A stretch of 49,495 nucleotides of DNA from an uncultured Coriobacteriaceae bacterium (lineage in GTDB: Bacteria > Actinomycetota > Coriobacteriia > Coriobacteriales > Coriobacteriaceae). Made by a program: the position numbers and the translations under genes. Location of the stretch: assembly GCA_949298635.1 (NCBI GenBank), contig CASFXG010000008.1:1-49495 (forward strand), in the 5' to 3' direction. Under the pieces are notes generated by a model. It was not told where the DNA came from. It saw only the letters and a list, made by a program, of their open reading frames with translations, and ran no database searches. This document shows, piece after piece, positions 34,689-43,566 of this stretch (positions within the stretch are counted from its first letter, which is position 1; every line of letters begins with the position of its first letter).

Positions 34689-34719
34689 ATGTAAAATTAC
34701 CCCAGGGGTTTTTTAACAT
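34689..34719. repeat. family C palindrome, inverted orientation
   Basis: 31 bases containing ACCCCAGGGGT; exactly the reverse complement of the copy at 45223-45253. It is 26 bases before the aldo/keto reductase start. Confidence 0.93.
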
Positions 34720-34745
34720 TCAGCATTTGGGAGAAAGGCGCAACC

Positions 34746-35606
34746 ATGGCATTCGTCGATACCGTTAAGCTGCCGGATGGCACGCCTATGCCGCGCTTTG
34801 GCATGGGTACGTGGTTTTTGGGAGAGAGCGCCGCAACGCACGATGAGGAGCTCGCCGCTTTACGCGCCGGTCTCGATGCTGGCGTGACGCTTATCGACAT
34901 GGCCGAGATGTACGGGAGCGGAGCTGCCGAACGCCTGGTGGGAGAGGCGATTCGCGGATACGACCGGGAGAGCCTCTTCTTGGTGTCGAAGGTGTACCCC
35001 CATAACGCTGGCGACCCAGAGATCTTTGAGAGCGTGGAGGCGTCGCTCGAGCGCTTGGGCACGGATTACCTCGACCTGTACCTGCTTCACTGGCGTGGTT
35101 CCATCCCGCTTGCCGAGACGGTCGAATGCATGGAGCAGCTGGTTGAGGACGGGCTCATTCGCCACTGGGGCGTTTCCAACTTCGACGTGGACGACCTCGA
35201 GGAGCTCTTCGCCGTGCCTGATGGCGAGCGTTGTGCTGTGAACCAGGATCTCTACCACCTGGGTTCGCGCGGCGTCGAGTACGCCGTGCTGCCGTGGATG
35301 CGGTCGGTTGGCATGCCGCTTATGGCGTATTGCCCGCTTGCCCAGGCAGGCGACCTGCGACGCGGTTTGACGAATGACCCGGCTGTTGTGGAGGTCGCTC
35401 GCCGACATGGCGCCACGCCGCTTCAGATTCTTCTGGCGTTCGTGCTGCGCGATCCCATGGCGATCGCTATCCCGCGGAGCGGCAAGCCCGAGCATGTGCT
35501 GGAGAACGTGCGCGCCTGCGAGATCGAGCTGAGCAACGACGACCTCGCACTGCTTTCGCGCTCGTTCCCCGCACCGGGATACCCCACGCCGCTCGATATC
35601 GTATAG
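34746..35606 (+). CDS. aldo/keto reductase
   Basis: 286 residues. Catalytic tetrad visible as Asp in LIDMAEMYGSG, Tyr in the same motif, Lys in LVSKVYP and His in LLHWRG; IPRSGKPEHVLEN binds NADPH. It reduces aldehydes or keto sugars. It follows garR and closes the sugar-acid block, so it may handle an uronic or keto intermediate; the substrate is unknown. Confidence 0.9.
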   Translation: MAFVDTVKLPDGTPMPRFGMGTWFLGESAATHDEELAALRAGLDAGVTLIDMAEMYGSGAAERLVGEAIRGYDRESLFLVSKVYPHNAGDPEIFESVEASLERLGTDYLDLYLLHWRGSIPLAETVECMEQLVEDGLIRHWGVSNFDVDDLEELFAVPDGERCAVNQDLYHLGSRGVEYAVLPWMRSVGMPLMAYCPLAQAGDLRRGLTNDPAVVEVARRHGATPLQILLAFVLRDPMAIAIPRSGKPEHVLENVRACEIELSNDDLALLSRSFPAPGYPTPLDIV

Positions 35607-35741
35607 CGCGCTGGCTGGTAGCGTGCGGCGTCGTTCTTCGTGCCTAAACTTGTCAAATCTCTTCATGAAGGAGTCGCCAGCCTCTCTGTCTTGGCGGCGC
35701 GGTAAGATAGAGCCTACCGTTCAGCCGAAAAGGGAGGCTCC

Positions 35742-36887
35742 ATGGCGCCTGCGCACGACAACCGATCGCGTTCTCTGCTCGCGCAGCTCGATACGCAGCC
35801 GCGCGTGCGCGACTTCCTTGTGCGCGCCGTCGAGACGCAGCGCACCTCGCATGCCTATCTGTTCCTGGGCGCGCCGGGATCCGGCAAGCTCGATGCAGCT
35901 TGGGCGCTCGCGCAAGCGCTTATTTGCGAGCAGGGCGGTTGCGGTGCCTGCGAGGCGTGTGTGCGCGTCGCGCGCCGCACGCACCCGGACGTCCGCTACC
36001 TCGCGCCCGAGAGCGCCACGGGATACCTCATCGCGCAGGTGCGCGACCTTATTGAAGAGGTCTCGCTTGCCCCGGTGCGTGCGCATGGCAAGGTCTACAT
36101 CATCGACCGTGCAGACCAGCTCCGCGCGAGTTCCGCGAACGCCCTGCTCAAAACCCTCGAAGAGCCGCCCGCGAACGTGACGTTCATCCTCTTGGGCACC
36201 TCGGCCGACACCATCCTGCCTACGATCGTGTCGCGCTGCCAATGCGTGCCGTTCCGCCTCATCTCACCCGAGGCGGCGGCGCAAGCGGTCACGCGCGCGA
36301 CGGGGCTTCCGCTCGAGCGGTGTCGCATGGCGGTCGCCGTCGCGGGGAGCCCGGGACGTGCGACGGAGTTCCTCAAGAGCGCAAGCCGCCAGGAGGCGCG
36401 CCGCGCGATGCTTCGTGCGATCGACTCGCTCGCCCATGCGGACGAGGCGGACGTCCTCTCCCATGCGAAGGCGATCACCCTTGCGGTCAAGGCGCCGCTC
36501 GCCGAGGTCAAATCGACGCAAGAGGCGATCCTCAAGCGAGATGAGGAGTATCTCTCGCGTGGTGCCCTCAAGCAGATTGAGGAGCGCAACAAGCGCGAAC
36601 TCACGGCGCGCGAGCGTTCGGGTATCATGGAAGTGCTCGCCTGCGCGCGCTCGCTGCTGCGCGATGCCCTGGTGCGGGTTGAGGGCATCTCATCGGAGCC
36701 CGTCAACGCCGACGTCGAGGACATCGTGGGTCGCCTCGCCTCCGAGATGGCATCGTCCGTCTCGGCCGTGCATGCGCTCGAGGCGGTGGAAGCCGCCGAA
36801 CGCGCCGTGTCGCGCAACGTCACTCCGCAGCTGGCCTTTGAGGTCATGCTCTTCGATATCAGGAAGGCTCTCACATGCCCGTCGTAG
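35742..36887 (+). CDS. holB: DNA polymerase III subunit delta'
   Basis: 381 residues. AAA+ clamp-loader subunit with GAPGSGK at residues 43-49, a zinc module CEQGGCGACEACVRVA, and the SRC motif in IVSRCQ. It forms part of the clamp loader at the replication fork. AAGGGAGG before the ATG. It overlaps ricT by 13 bases. Separated from its usual partner tmk by the sugar-acid block. Confidence 0.92.
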   Translation: MAPAHDNRSRSLLAQLDTQPRVRDFLVRAVETQRTSHAYLFLGAPGSGKLDAAWALAQALICEQGGCGACEACVRVARRTHPDVRYLAPESATGYLIAQVRDLIEEVSLAPVRAHGKVYIIDRADQLRASSANALLKTLEEPPANVTFILLGTSADTILPTIVSRCQCVPFRLISPEAAAQAVTRATGLPLERCRMAVAVAGSPGRATEFLKSASRQEARRAMLRAIDSLAHADEADVLSHAKAITLAVKAPLAEVKSTQEAILKRDEEYLSRGALKQIEERNKRELTARERSGIMEVLACARSLLRDALVRVEGISSEPVNADVEDIVGRLASEMASSVSAVHALEAVEAAERAVSRNVTPQLAFEVMLFDIRKALTCPS

Positions 36888-38470
36888 TACCCGTCAAGTT
36901 TCCCTTCGCCTCGTGCGACCTCTGGTTCGACCCGCAAGGGCTCGATATCGTCGAGGCGGATTACGCGATCTGCTCCACGGAGCGGGGGACGGAGATCGGC
37001 CTCGTTACTGCCGACCCCTTCGAGGTGGAGCAGAAGGAGCTCCGCGCGCCGCTCAAACCCGTGCTGCGCATCGCGAGCGAGGAAGACCTCGACCGTGCCG
37101 ACGACCTTGCCCGCAAGGGCGAGGCCGCGATGGCCGATTTCCGCGACCTCGTGCGCCAGAACGATCTCGAGATGAAGCCCGTGGGGGTGGAGTATCTGTT
37201 CGGTGGTGAGAAGGCCGTGTTCTATTTCGCTGCCGAAGACCGCGTGGACTTCCGCCAGCTCGTGAAGGACCTCTCCGCGCGGCTGCACACGCGCGTCGAC
37301 ATGCGCCAGATCGGCGTGCGCGATGAGACGCGCCTTGTAGGCGGCATCGCCCATTGCGGCCAGGAGCTGTGCTGCACGCGCTTCGGCGGGCAGTTCGAGC
37401 CGGTGTCCATCCGTATGGCGAAAGAGCAGGACCTGCCGCTCAACTCTACGAAGATCTCGGGTGTGTGCGGCCGCCTCATGTGCTGCTTGCGCTACGAGTT
37501 CGAGGCATACAAGGATTTCAAGAGCCGCGCGCCCAAGAAGAAAGCCGTGATCGACACGCCGCTCGGCAAGGCGCGCATCCAGGAATACGACACCCCGCGC
37601 GAGCAGCTCGTGCTCCGTTTGGAGAGCGGCAAGGTGTTCCGCGTCGACTTGTCCGCCATGACCTGTTCGGATGCCGCCCGTCAGCGTGCCGAGGAGCAGG
37701 GCTGCGCCTGCCGCCCGGATTGCGTGACGCGTGATGTGCTCGAGCGCCTCGAGAGTCCGGACATCGCGCTTGCGCTCATGGAACTCGACCGCGAGCATGG
37801 CGTCGATGTGGGCGACGGCCTCTCGAGCGACGACCGCATCTCGATCGATAGCCCGCGCCGCCGCCGTTCGCGCGACCGCGGTGACGCGCCCGCCGAGGCG
37901 TCGCGTGGCAAGGGCAAGGGGCAGCGCGGTGCCAAGGGCGCTTCCGAGGCTGATGCTGCCGCTCCCGCACGCCGTCGCCGCAAGCGCGCGAGCGGTGGTG
38001 ACGCCGCCGCGAAGCGTGAGACGGTGTCTACCCCGCAGGCGGAATCGGCGGAGGCGACTCCCACGCGCCGTCGCAGGCGCCACCTCTCAAGCGAGGAGCG
38101 CGACCGCGCCTTCCTGGATGCAGCAGCTCGCGACGAGGCGAAGCGCAGCGGTGCCGATGCCGAAGGATCCGAGCAGGCAGCGGCAAAGACCGGGAACCGC
38201 ACGCGTCGTCGCCATCGCTCGTCCGCGTCGCAAAAGCCCGATGTTCCTTCGGTGGCAAGTCAGGTCGCAGAGGGCGATGTCCAGGTGACGCGTCGCCGTC
38301 CGGGTGACGGCGGGGGAAATCGCGCCGCCGGGGCGGCACCCAGCCATCAAGATGCCGCTGCGGGCGAGGAGTCCGCTCCCAAGAAGCGCCGTCGCCGCTC
38401 GCGCCGCCGTCGGCCGGGTGATGGTGGCGGCTCTGGCTCCGCAGGCGATGCGCAGACATCTGCCGAGTAA
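36875..38470 (+). CDS. ricT: RicT/PSP1-domain protein with long basic tail
   Basis: 531 residues. Residues 1 to about 275 are the PSP1/YaaT core with the cysteine groups HCGQELCCTRFGG and GVCGRLMCCLRYEFE, which in B. subtilis RicT help hold an Fe-S cluster in the RicAFT complex that guides RNase Y. The remaining ~230 residues are a disordered Arg/Ala/Glu-rich tail with many RRRR clusters and RRRPGDGGG twice (near residues 465 and 510). Usual RicT proteins are about 270-300 residues. The tail looks RNA-binding, like the ends of RNase E proteins; this is inference. Confidence 0.88.
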   Translation: MPVVVPVKFPFASCDLWFDPQGLDIVEADYAICSTERGTEIGLVTADPFEVEQKELRAPLKPVLRIASEEDLDRADDLARKGEAAMADFRDLVRQNDLEMKPVGVEYLFGGEKAVFYFAAEDRVDFRQLVKDLSARLHTRVDMRQIGVRDETRLVGGIAHCGQELCCTRFGGQFEPVSIRMAKEQDLPLNSTKISGVCGRLMCCLRYEFEAYKDFKSRAPKKKAVIDTPLGKARIQEYDTPREQLVLRLESGKVFRVDLSAMTCSDAARQRAEEQGCACRPDCVTRDVLERLESPDIALALMELDREHGVDVGDGLSSDDRISIDSPRRRRSRDRGDAPAEASRGKGKGQRGAKGASEADAAAPARRRRKRASGGDAAAKRETVSTPQAESAEATPTRRRRRHLSSEERDRAFLDAAARDEAKRSGADAEGSEQAAAKTGNRTRRRHRSSASQKPDVPSVASQVAEGDVQVTRRRPGDGGGNRAAGAAPSHQDAAAGEESAPKKRRRRSRRRRPGDGGGSGSAGDAQTSAE

Positions 38471-38502
38471 AACGCCCGTCAGGTTCAGACGAATAGACGC
38501 AC

Positions 38503-39357
38503 ATGAAGCACGAACGCAGCATCCCCATCGCATCTGAGGGGGATGCTGCGGCGGTTTTTGGCCGTGGTTCGTTTGCGGGCAGGTTGCGTGAGGCCGCGCT
38601 CGAGGTGCTGTCGCCCACGCGCTGTGCAGGCTGCGAGCGGCCGGGGGAACTCATCTGCAAGGAATGTCTTGCCCGCATCGAGGTCATCGACCCCGTGCAT
38701 GCCTGTACGCACTGCGGAGCACCCTTCGGCGATCTGCTGTGTACCGAATGTGGCGCGGGCGCGGACGAAGATGCTGCACCTCCCGGTGCGAGCACTGAGT
38801 GGACAACACCGGGGCGAGACGGTTCCCACCCGGATGGTGCGCTCGACCGCTGCCTCACCGCGACGGTCTTTATCGATCCCGTTCCTCGCATCATCAGGAC
38901 GTACAAGGACGCCGGCGAGCGACGGCTCGGCGCGCTCATCGCTGAGCTCATGTTCGATGCGGCCGAACATGCGGAGCTCGTGGCCGCCGACCGCTACGGC
39001 GGCATCTTGAACGGTGCGGAGGCGGTTACGTTTGTGCCGGTCACAGCTGCGGCCTTCAACCGCCGCGGCTTCGACCACATGGAGGTGATCGCGCGCCGCG
39101 TGGCCGAGCTTGCGGGTCTGCCGCTCGTCGATGTGCTCGCCAAGCACGGTTCCGCCGATCAGCGCGCGCTCGGCCGCGTGGAGCGCCAGGAGCGTTCGCG
39201 TGATGTCTACGAGGTGGTGGAATCGGTCGCAGGTATGCGCCTTTTGCTGCTCGACGACGTGATCACCACCGGGGCGACCATGCGTGCTGCCGCATCTGCC
39301 TTGCACGCCGCCGGAGCCGCGCACGTCGACGCGCTCGCCTTCGCGCGCGTGTGGTAG
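38503..39357 (+). CDS. comFC: ComF family phosphoribosyltransferase-like protein
   Basis: 284 residues. N-terminal zinc-finger cysteines (CAGCERPGELICKEC, CTHCGAPFGDLLCTEC) and a C-terminal PRTase fold with LLLLDDVITTGATM. Needed for DNA uptake in competent bacteria through an unknown step; common also in non-competent species. There is a 32-base gap to ricT and no strong ribosome site, so the start is less certain. Convergent with the otnK-like gene. Confidence 0.88.
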   Translation: MKHERSIPIASEGDAAAVFGRGSFAGRLREAALEVLSPTRCAGCERPGELICKECLARIEVIDPVHACTHCGAPFGDLLCTECGAGADEDAAPPGASTEWTTPGRDGSHPDGALDRCLTATVFIDPVPRIIRTYKDAGERRLGALIAELMFDAAEHAELVAADRYGGILNGAEAVTFVPVTAAAFNRRGFDHMEVIARRVAELAGLPLVDVLAKHGSADQRALGRVERQERSRDVYEVVESVAGMRLLLLDDVITTGATMRAAASALHAAGAAHVDALAFARVW

Positions 39358-39399
39358 CCGCCTGCGTTCACCGTGCCGACATGCACGTACGGTGTCCGC

Positions 39400-39499
39400 C
39401 GCGTCCCTTATCGTGCAAAACGCGTAGAAAGCTTCAATAAGAGCTGACGAAAAGGCTCTTATTGAAGCTTTCTAGGCTTTTTGCACGATAAGGGACGCG
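39400..39499. repeat. 100-base near-perfect inverted repeat (family F)
   Basis: Two 45-base arms (39400-39444 and 39455-39499) match at 43 positions around a 10-base loop TGACGAAAAG. The arm starts CGCGTCCCTTATCGTGCAAA. It lies between two convergent genes, where it could end both transcripts, but it lacks a long T-run and looks more like a mobile palindromic element. Confidence 0.92.
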
Positions 39500-39557
39500 C
39501 GCTATGGGTGCTCGGCACGTGCTGTGCGTGCGCGAACCCGTTGCGCTCCTCTGTGCG

Positions 39558-41006
39558 CTACTTCGCGGTGAGGATCTCCACGGCGCGGCGAAGCGTGGTT
39601 TCGTCGCCGGTGTTTCCCGGGAAGATGACGTAGGGCATGCCGGGGAAGCGGCTCTCCGCGCCCGTCTGCCACACTGGGATGCCCGGCTGGATCTGCCCAA
39701 GCACGTTCGCGTGCTTCACGCCGAGCGCCTTCGTGCCCACATCGCTCGACGTGATGCCGCCCTTAGCGATCACGAACGCGGGCGCAACGCCGAGCTGCCC
39801 CACGAGCCGCTGTACGCCGTCGCTGATCTTCACGCTGCGCAACAGCGCGCTTTCCTTCGTGTCGTTCGGCACCTCGAGCAGCTCGCGACGCGTGAAGCAC
39901 ACCGCGACCTTTCCGGCACGGACGATCTCTTCCTCGAGCGCCACGCAGCGGTCGACTTCCGCATAGAGCGCGTCGTCGCCCTGAAGCACGAGGTCGGAGT
40001 TGAATGCGACGGGAACCGTACAATCGAGCTTCAAGAGCTCTTCCAGCTGCGCGGTCGTCTTCTGCGTATGGCTGCCCACCACCACGACCCCGCCGTTTTG
40101 GGTTTCGGCAGTCACCATGTCCTCGCGGGTACGTAGGGGAATATCCGATACCCCGCCCAGCACCTTGACCAAACCCGCCGCCGTGCGGAACATGAACGTC
40201 TTCCCCTGCGCCATGGCGCGGTAGAGCGCCACCGCGAACACCTTGATGTCGCAGTAGTCAATCGCGTTCACGCAGACCTTGTTGAAGCCCGTCACGTCGA
40301 GCAGCTGACGCTCGATGCGGGCGACGTCGCAGGAGCGCAGGTCGTCGAGGGAGATGCACACAACATCTTTGGCGCGGAAGCGCCCACCGGTCTTCTCCTC
40401 GATGTACTCCGGAATCGAGGAGTGGGCGTAGCCGAAGGTCTTGTCGCGCGCGAACTCCGTTTCCGCCGCCGGCACGAGCTCATCGCCCTGCTGCACGTAA
40501 TGGACGTCATCGATGGTGAAGCGGCCGCCTTCCTTGAAGAACGGGCACATGACCTCGCCGTCGACGGTGAGGCCATCGGCTTCCATGGCTTCGCGCAGGA
40601 GCTCCGTCTCAAGCGAGTAGTGTCCGCGCAGCGTGGAATCGCTGCGGCTCATGATGAAGTAGGGCGTCGCGGTCTCGTGCGCGACTTTCGCGATGCGCTC
40701 GCCGATCTCCCGGTGCGCGGTGCGCGTCTCGTCCCGCGTCATGCCACGGCTGTTCGTGAGGATGTAGAACAGCTTGTTTTCCTCAGCAAAACCCGAGCGA
40801 ATGCTCTCGGGGCTCCAATCCGTGTACACCGAAACGTCGTGGACGGTTTGTACGCCGGTGGGGTCGTCGTCGAGCACGACGATCTTGTGTGGGTCCTCCG
40901 CGATTTCCCGCGCAAGGAGCGCGTCGATCGCCGCCTCGTCGACGACAGGATAGGAATCGAGGACATCGACGGGAAGGGGCTGAAGGGGCTGAACGGGCAT
41001 GCTCAT
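39558..41006 (-). CDS. four-carbon acid sugar kinase (OtnK/DUF1537 family)
   Basis: 482 residues, GAGGAG before the ATG. N-terminal VLDDDPTGVQT and SRSDSTLRGHY and C-terminal AKGGITSSDVG with PGNTGDETTL are the DUF1537 signatures. Known members phosphorylate 3-oxo-tetronates from erythronate or threonate, or D-glycerate-like acids. It follows a GarR/LtnD-like dehydrogenase on the same strand, 69 bases apart, an arrangement seen in tetronate pathways, but the isomerase OtnI and decarboxylase OtnC are not present here. Confidence 0.9.
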   Translation of the reverse strand: MSMPVQPLQPLPVDVLDSYPVVDEAAIDALLAREIAEDPHKIVVLDDDPTGVQTVHDVSVYTDWSPESIRSGFAEENKLFYILTNSRGMTRDETRTAHREIGERIAKVAHETATPYFIMSRSDSTLRGHYSLETELLREAMEADGLTVDGEVMCPFFKEGGRFTIDDVHYVQQGDELVPAAETEFARDKTFGYAHSSIPEYIEEKTGGRFRAKDVVCISLDDLRSCDVARIERQLLDVTGFNKVCVNAIDYCDIKVFAVALYRAMAQGKTFMFRTAAGLVKVLGGVSDIPLRTREDMVTAETQNGGVVVVGSHTQKTTAQLEELLKLDCTVPVAFNSDLVLQGDDALYAEVDRCVALEEEIVRAGKVAVCFTRRELLEVPNDTKESALLRSVKISDGVQRLVGQLGVAPAFVIAKGGITSSDVGTKALGVKHANVLGQIQPGIPVWQTGAESRFPGMPYVIFPGNTGDETTLRRAVEILTAK

Positions 41007-41075
41007 CGTGTCTCCTCGTATCGGATGGGGGCGTTCACGCCGGGCGGTGCGCTATCGACAACGGCTTGCCGTGCG

Positions 41076-41966
41076 TTATTGCTCGCTCTTCACCTCGACG
41101 CCGGCGAGTGCCTCGAAATACTGCACGTAGCCGCCGTGGTCGTCGTCCATGTGCCCGTGTGCCTTGAGCGCCTGCTGCACCTCGAAGAGCTGTGCGGTGA
41201 AGGGCAGGGGCACGTCGATCTCGTGCGCGGTCGCGAGCACGTTCTTGATGTCCTTGTGATTGATGGAGATCTTCCCGCCCGGCTTGAAATCGCGTGCGCA
41301 CATCATGGGCGCCTTGGCATCGAGCACGGCGCTTCCCGCAAGGCCGCCGCGAATGGCCTGGTAGACCTTCAGGGGATCGGCGCCCGCCTTGGTAGCGAGC
41401 ACGAGCGCTTCGGAGACGGCGCAGATATTCAGGTTGACGATGATCTGGTTGGCGAGCTTGCAAACGCTGCCGCTGCCGCTGGGTCCCACGAGCAGCGCGC
41501 TCGACCCCATGATGTCAAAATAGGGCTGGAGCGCCTCGAACACATCTGCATCACCGCCGCACATGATGGCGAGGGTGCCGTCGATCGCTCCCGGCTCGCC
41601 GCCGGAGACGGGCGCGTCCATGAAGCCGACGCCGAGTGCCTTGAGCTTCTCGTAGCAGGTTGTGCTCTGCGTGGCGGTCACACTCGACATGTCGCAGACG
41701 ATCTTGCCCGCTGTGAGCGCCGAGGCGACGCCGTCTTCGCCGAAGAGCACGGACTGCACGATGTCGCCGTTGGGGAGCATGGTGAACACGATGTCGCACG
41801 CCGCGCCGATTTGGGCGTAGTTGCCCGAGGTGGCACCCGCCTCCACGAGTTCCTCGACCGCAGCCTGGTTCAGGTCGGACACCATCACGGCGCAACCGGC
41901 CTTCAAGAGATTTTTCACCATGGGCTTTCCCATGATGCCTAAGCCGATGAACCCTACCTGCTTCAT
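41076..41966 (-). CDS. LtnD/GarR-like 3-hydroxyacid dehydrogenase
   Basis: 296 residues from the ATG at 41966. GFIGLGIMGKPM cofactor motif, DAPVSGGEPGA and catalytic Lys in VCKLANQ. Family members oxidise L-threonate or D-erythronate at C2, or reduce tartronate semialdehyde. The neighbouring DUF1537 kinase favours the tetronate role. It is close in length and motifs to garR at 33720. Confidence 0.88.
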   Translation of the reverse strand: MKQVGFIGLGIMGKPMVKNLLKAGCAVMVSDLNQAAVEELVEAGATSGNYAQIGAACDIVFTMLPNGDIVQSVLFGEDGVASALTAGKIVCDMSSVTATQSTTCYEKLKALGVGFMDAPVSGGEPGAIDGTLAIMCGGDADVFEALQPYFDIMGSSALLVGPSGSGSVCKLANQIIVNLNICAVSEALVLATKAGADPLKVYQAIRGGLAGSAVLDAKAPMMCARDFKPGGKISINHKDIKNVLATAHEIDVPLPFTAQLFEVQQALKAHGHMDDDHGGYVQYFEALAGVEVKSEQ

Positions 41967-42104
41967 GATGGCTCTCGTTCTCAAAGCAGCCGATATGTTG
42001 CCTTCATTGTAATCACCCGTGCCGACAGAACCGCTACAAGATGTCGCAGGTTACCACGAAGATATCGCCCTGTGCTCAACTTCTCGCAGCTCGCGAACGT
42101 GTTG

Positions 42105-42110
42105 TATACT
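42105..42110 (+). promoter_or_regulatory. possible -10 element of the lipoprotein gene
   Basis: TATACT in the 485-base gap between the divergent dehydrogenase and the lipoprotein gene. If used, the leader would be about 335 bases long. No clear -35. Confidence 0.4.
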
Positions 42111-42219
42111 AAAGCGCGTCCCCTCAGGCTGTGGTTGCCGATGCGCTCGCGCATCCTAGTCCAAGACAGACGCGGTCGAAAGGACCCACGTAAGTGCATG
42201 CGTGCGCGCATGCGCGATC

Positions 42220-42411
42220 ATGGCGCGTCCTAGAGGTAAGTCGCACCGTCCGTTGCCAGGGGTATTCCGCCCCGCGGGCGAGCGGGCAAGTCGTGACGTC
42301 GCTGCGGCGGCCGAGCAAACGCTCCAGTGCGCAGGTGTGGGGGAAAAGACCAGGTCAGCTGGGGGACAACGCATATTCACCGCTCGCGTTCGCGCGGCGG
42401 AGCAGACGTAG
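42220..42411 (+). CDS. doubtful 63-codon ORF in the lipoprotein leader
   Basis: Begins MARPRGKSHRPLPG; basic and Ala-rich, stops 40 bases before the lipoprotein gene. It has no good ribosome site and no recognised family. The same stretch may instead be a structured leader. Confidence 0.2.
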   Translation: MARPRGKSHRPLPGVFRPAGERASRDVAAAAEQTLQCAGVGEKTRSAGGQRIFTARVRAAEQT

Positions 42412-42451
42412 TCGGCGCCTCGCGGCGCCATGGTAGCAAGGTGGTCGGTTC

Positions 42452-43384
42452 ATGACGGACGGATTGAAGGGATGGCTGCAGCGCGGCGCGGCCGGTCTTA
42501 TGGTTGCGGTGCTCGCGTGCGTGCTCGGTGGGTGCTCGTTCGGCACGCCCTCGCTTTCCGAGGTGGAAGAGGAAACGCCCGAGCAGGTGGTCGATGACGC
42601 ACTGCTCGTCCAGCCGGGAACCCTTACCGTCGCGCTCGATACGGGCGACTTGCCGCAGGTGATGATCGACGAGGACGGCTACTACGTGGGGTACACCATC
42701 GATGTCGCGTCGGAGCTCGCCGACTCCCTCGGCCTCAAGCTCGCCATCGTCCATTCGGTCTCTCCGCAAGACGCAATCGAATCCGGTGAGGCGGATATCT
42801 ATCTGGGCGCGACCGCGCGCGACCAGTCGGACGGCATCGTGGTGCTCGGCGAGTACCTGCAGAATGCCACGGCGATCTTCGGGATAGGCGAGGGCTCCTC
42901 GGTAGCCCTCACTGCTGACGACCTCGCGCAGGCCACGATTGGCGTGCAGGGAGGAAAGGCGTCCCAGGAAGCGCTCGCGCGCATGGGGATCGCCACCGAT
43001 AGCACCTACGACACCGTGAACGACTGCTTCGACGCGCTCGCCGCCGGCGAGGTCGACTACGTCGCGTGCGATGCGACGGCCGGTGCATACCTGGCTCGCA
43101 CGTACGAGGGTGCCTACTTCGCGGGCACGATCAGCGCATCGACTTCCTATGGCATCGCCTACGACTCTTCGGCAACCGAGCTCTCCGATGCGGTGGGCGC
43201 GGCGCTTGACGAGATGTCGGGCGACGGCACGCTCGATGCGATCCACGTGATGTGGTACGGCGATCTGCCGCTCAACCTGTCGAGTGAGCTCATCTCGGGC
43301 GTCACCATCACCGAGGAGCCCGAGTCTTCTGACGAAGATGCCGAGGCGGGCGAGGAAGACCACAGCGATATCAACGACTACTAG
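42452..43384 (+). CDS. family 3 solute-binding lipoprotein
   Basis: 310 residues. Signal peptide with lipobox VLGGC (Cys near residue 28), then an amino-acid-type binding fold: LTVALDTGDLPQVMIDEDGYYVGYTIDVASELA in family-like blocks, a DYVACDATAG hinge and an acidic end. It would catch an amino acid or polar solute at the outer face. No permease or ATPase of an ABC transporter is adjacent, so it is an orphan. AAGGTGG before the ATG. Confidence 0.85.
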   Translation: MTDGLKGWLQRGAAGLMVAVLACVLGGCSFGTPSLSEVEEETPEQVVDDALLVQPGTLTVALDTGDLPQVMIDEDGYYVGYTIDVASELADSLGLKLAIVHSVSPQDAIESGEADIYLGATARDQSDGIVVLGEYLQNATAIFGIGEGSSVALTADDLAQATIGVQGGKASQEALARMGIATDSTYDTVNDCFDALAAGEVDYVACDATAGAYLARTYEGAYFAGTISASTSYGIAYDSSATELSDAVGAALDEMSGDGTLDAIHVMWYGDLPLNLSSELISGVTITEEPESSDEDAEAGEEDHSDINDY

Positions 43385-43566
43385 GACGTTGCGCATCGCT
43401 TGTTTCGGGTTCACCCATCCGCGACGCGTTGCGCCGGGCTTTCGGCCGACGGTGCCGTCATTTCGACAAACGGCGGGAGCGCGTTCTCTTGCGCGCGTGC
43501 GTCATGCAGCTCCGGAGTTTGGGTACAAACACGATACGTATTGTTCCCGGCTAGATAGGAGTGCTT

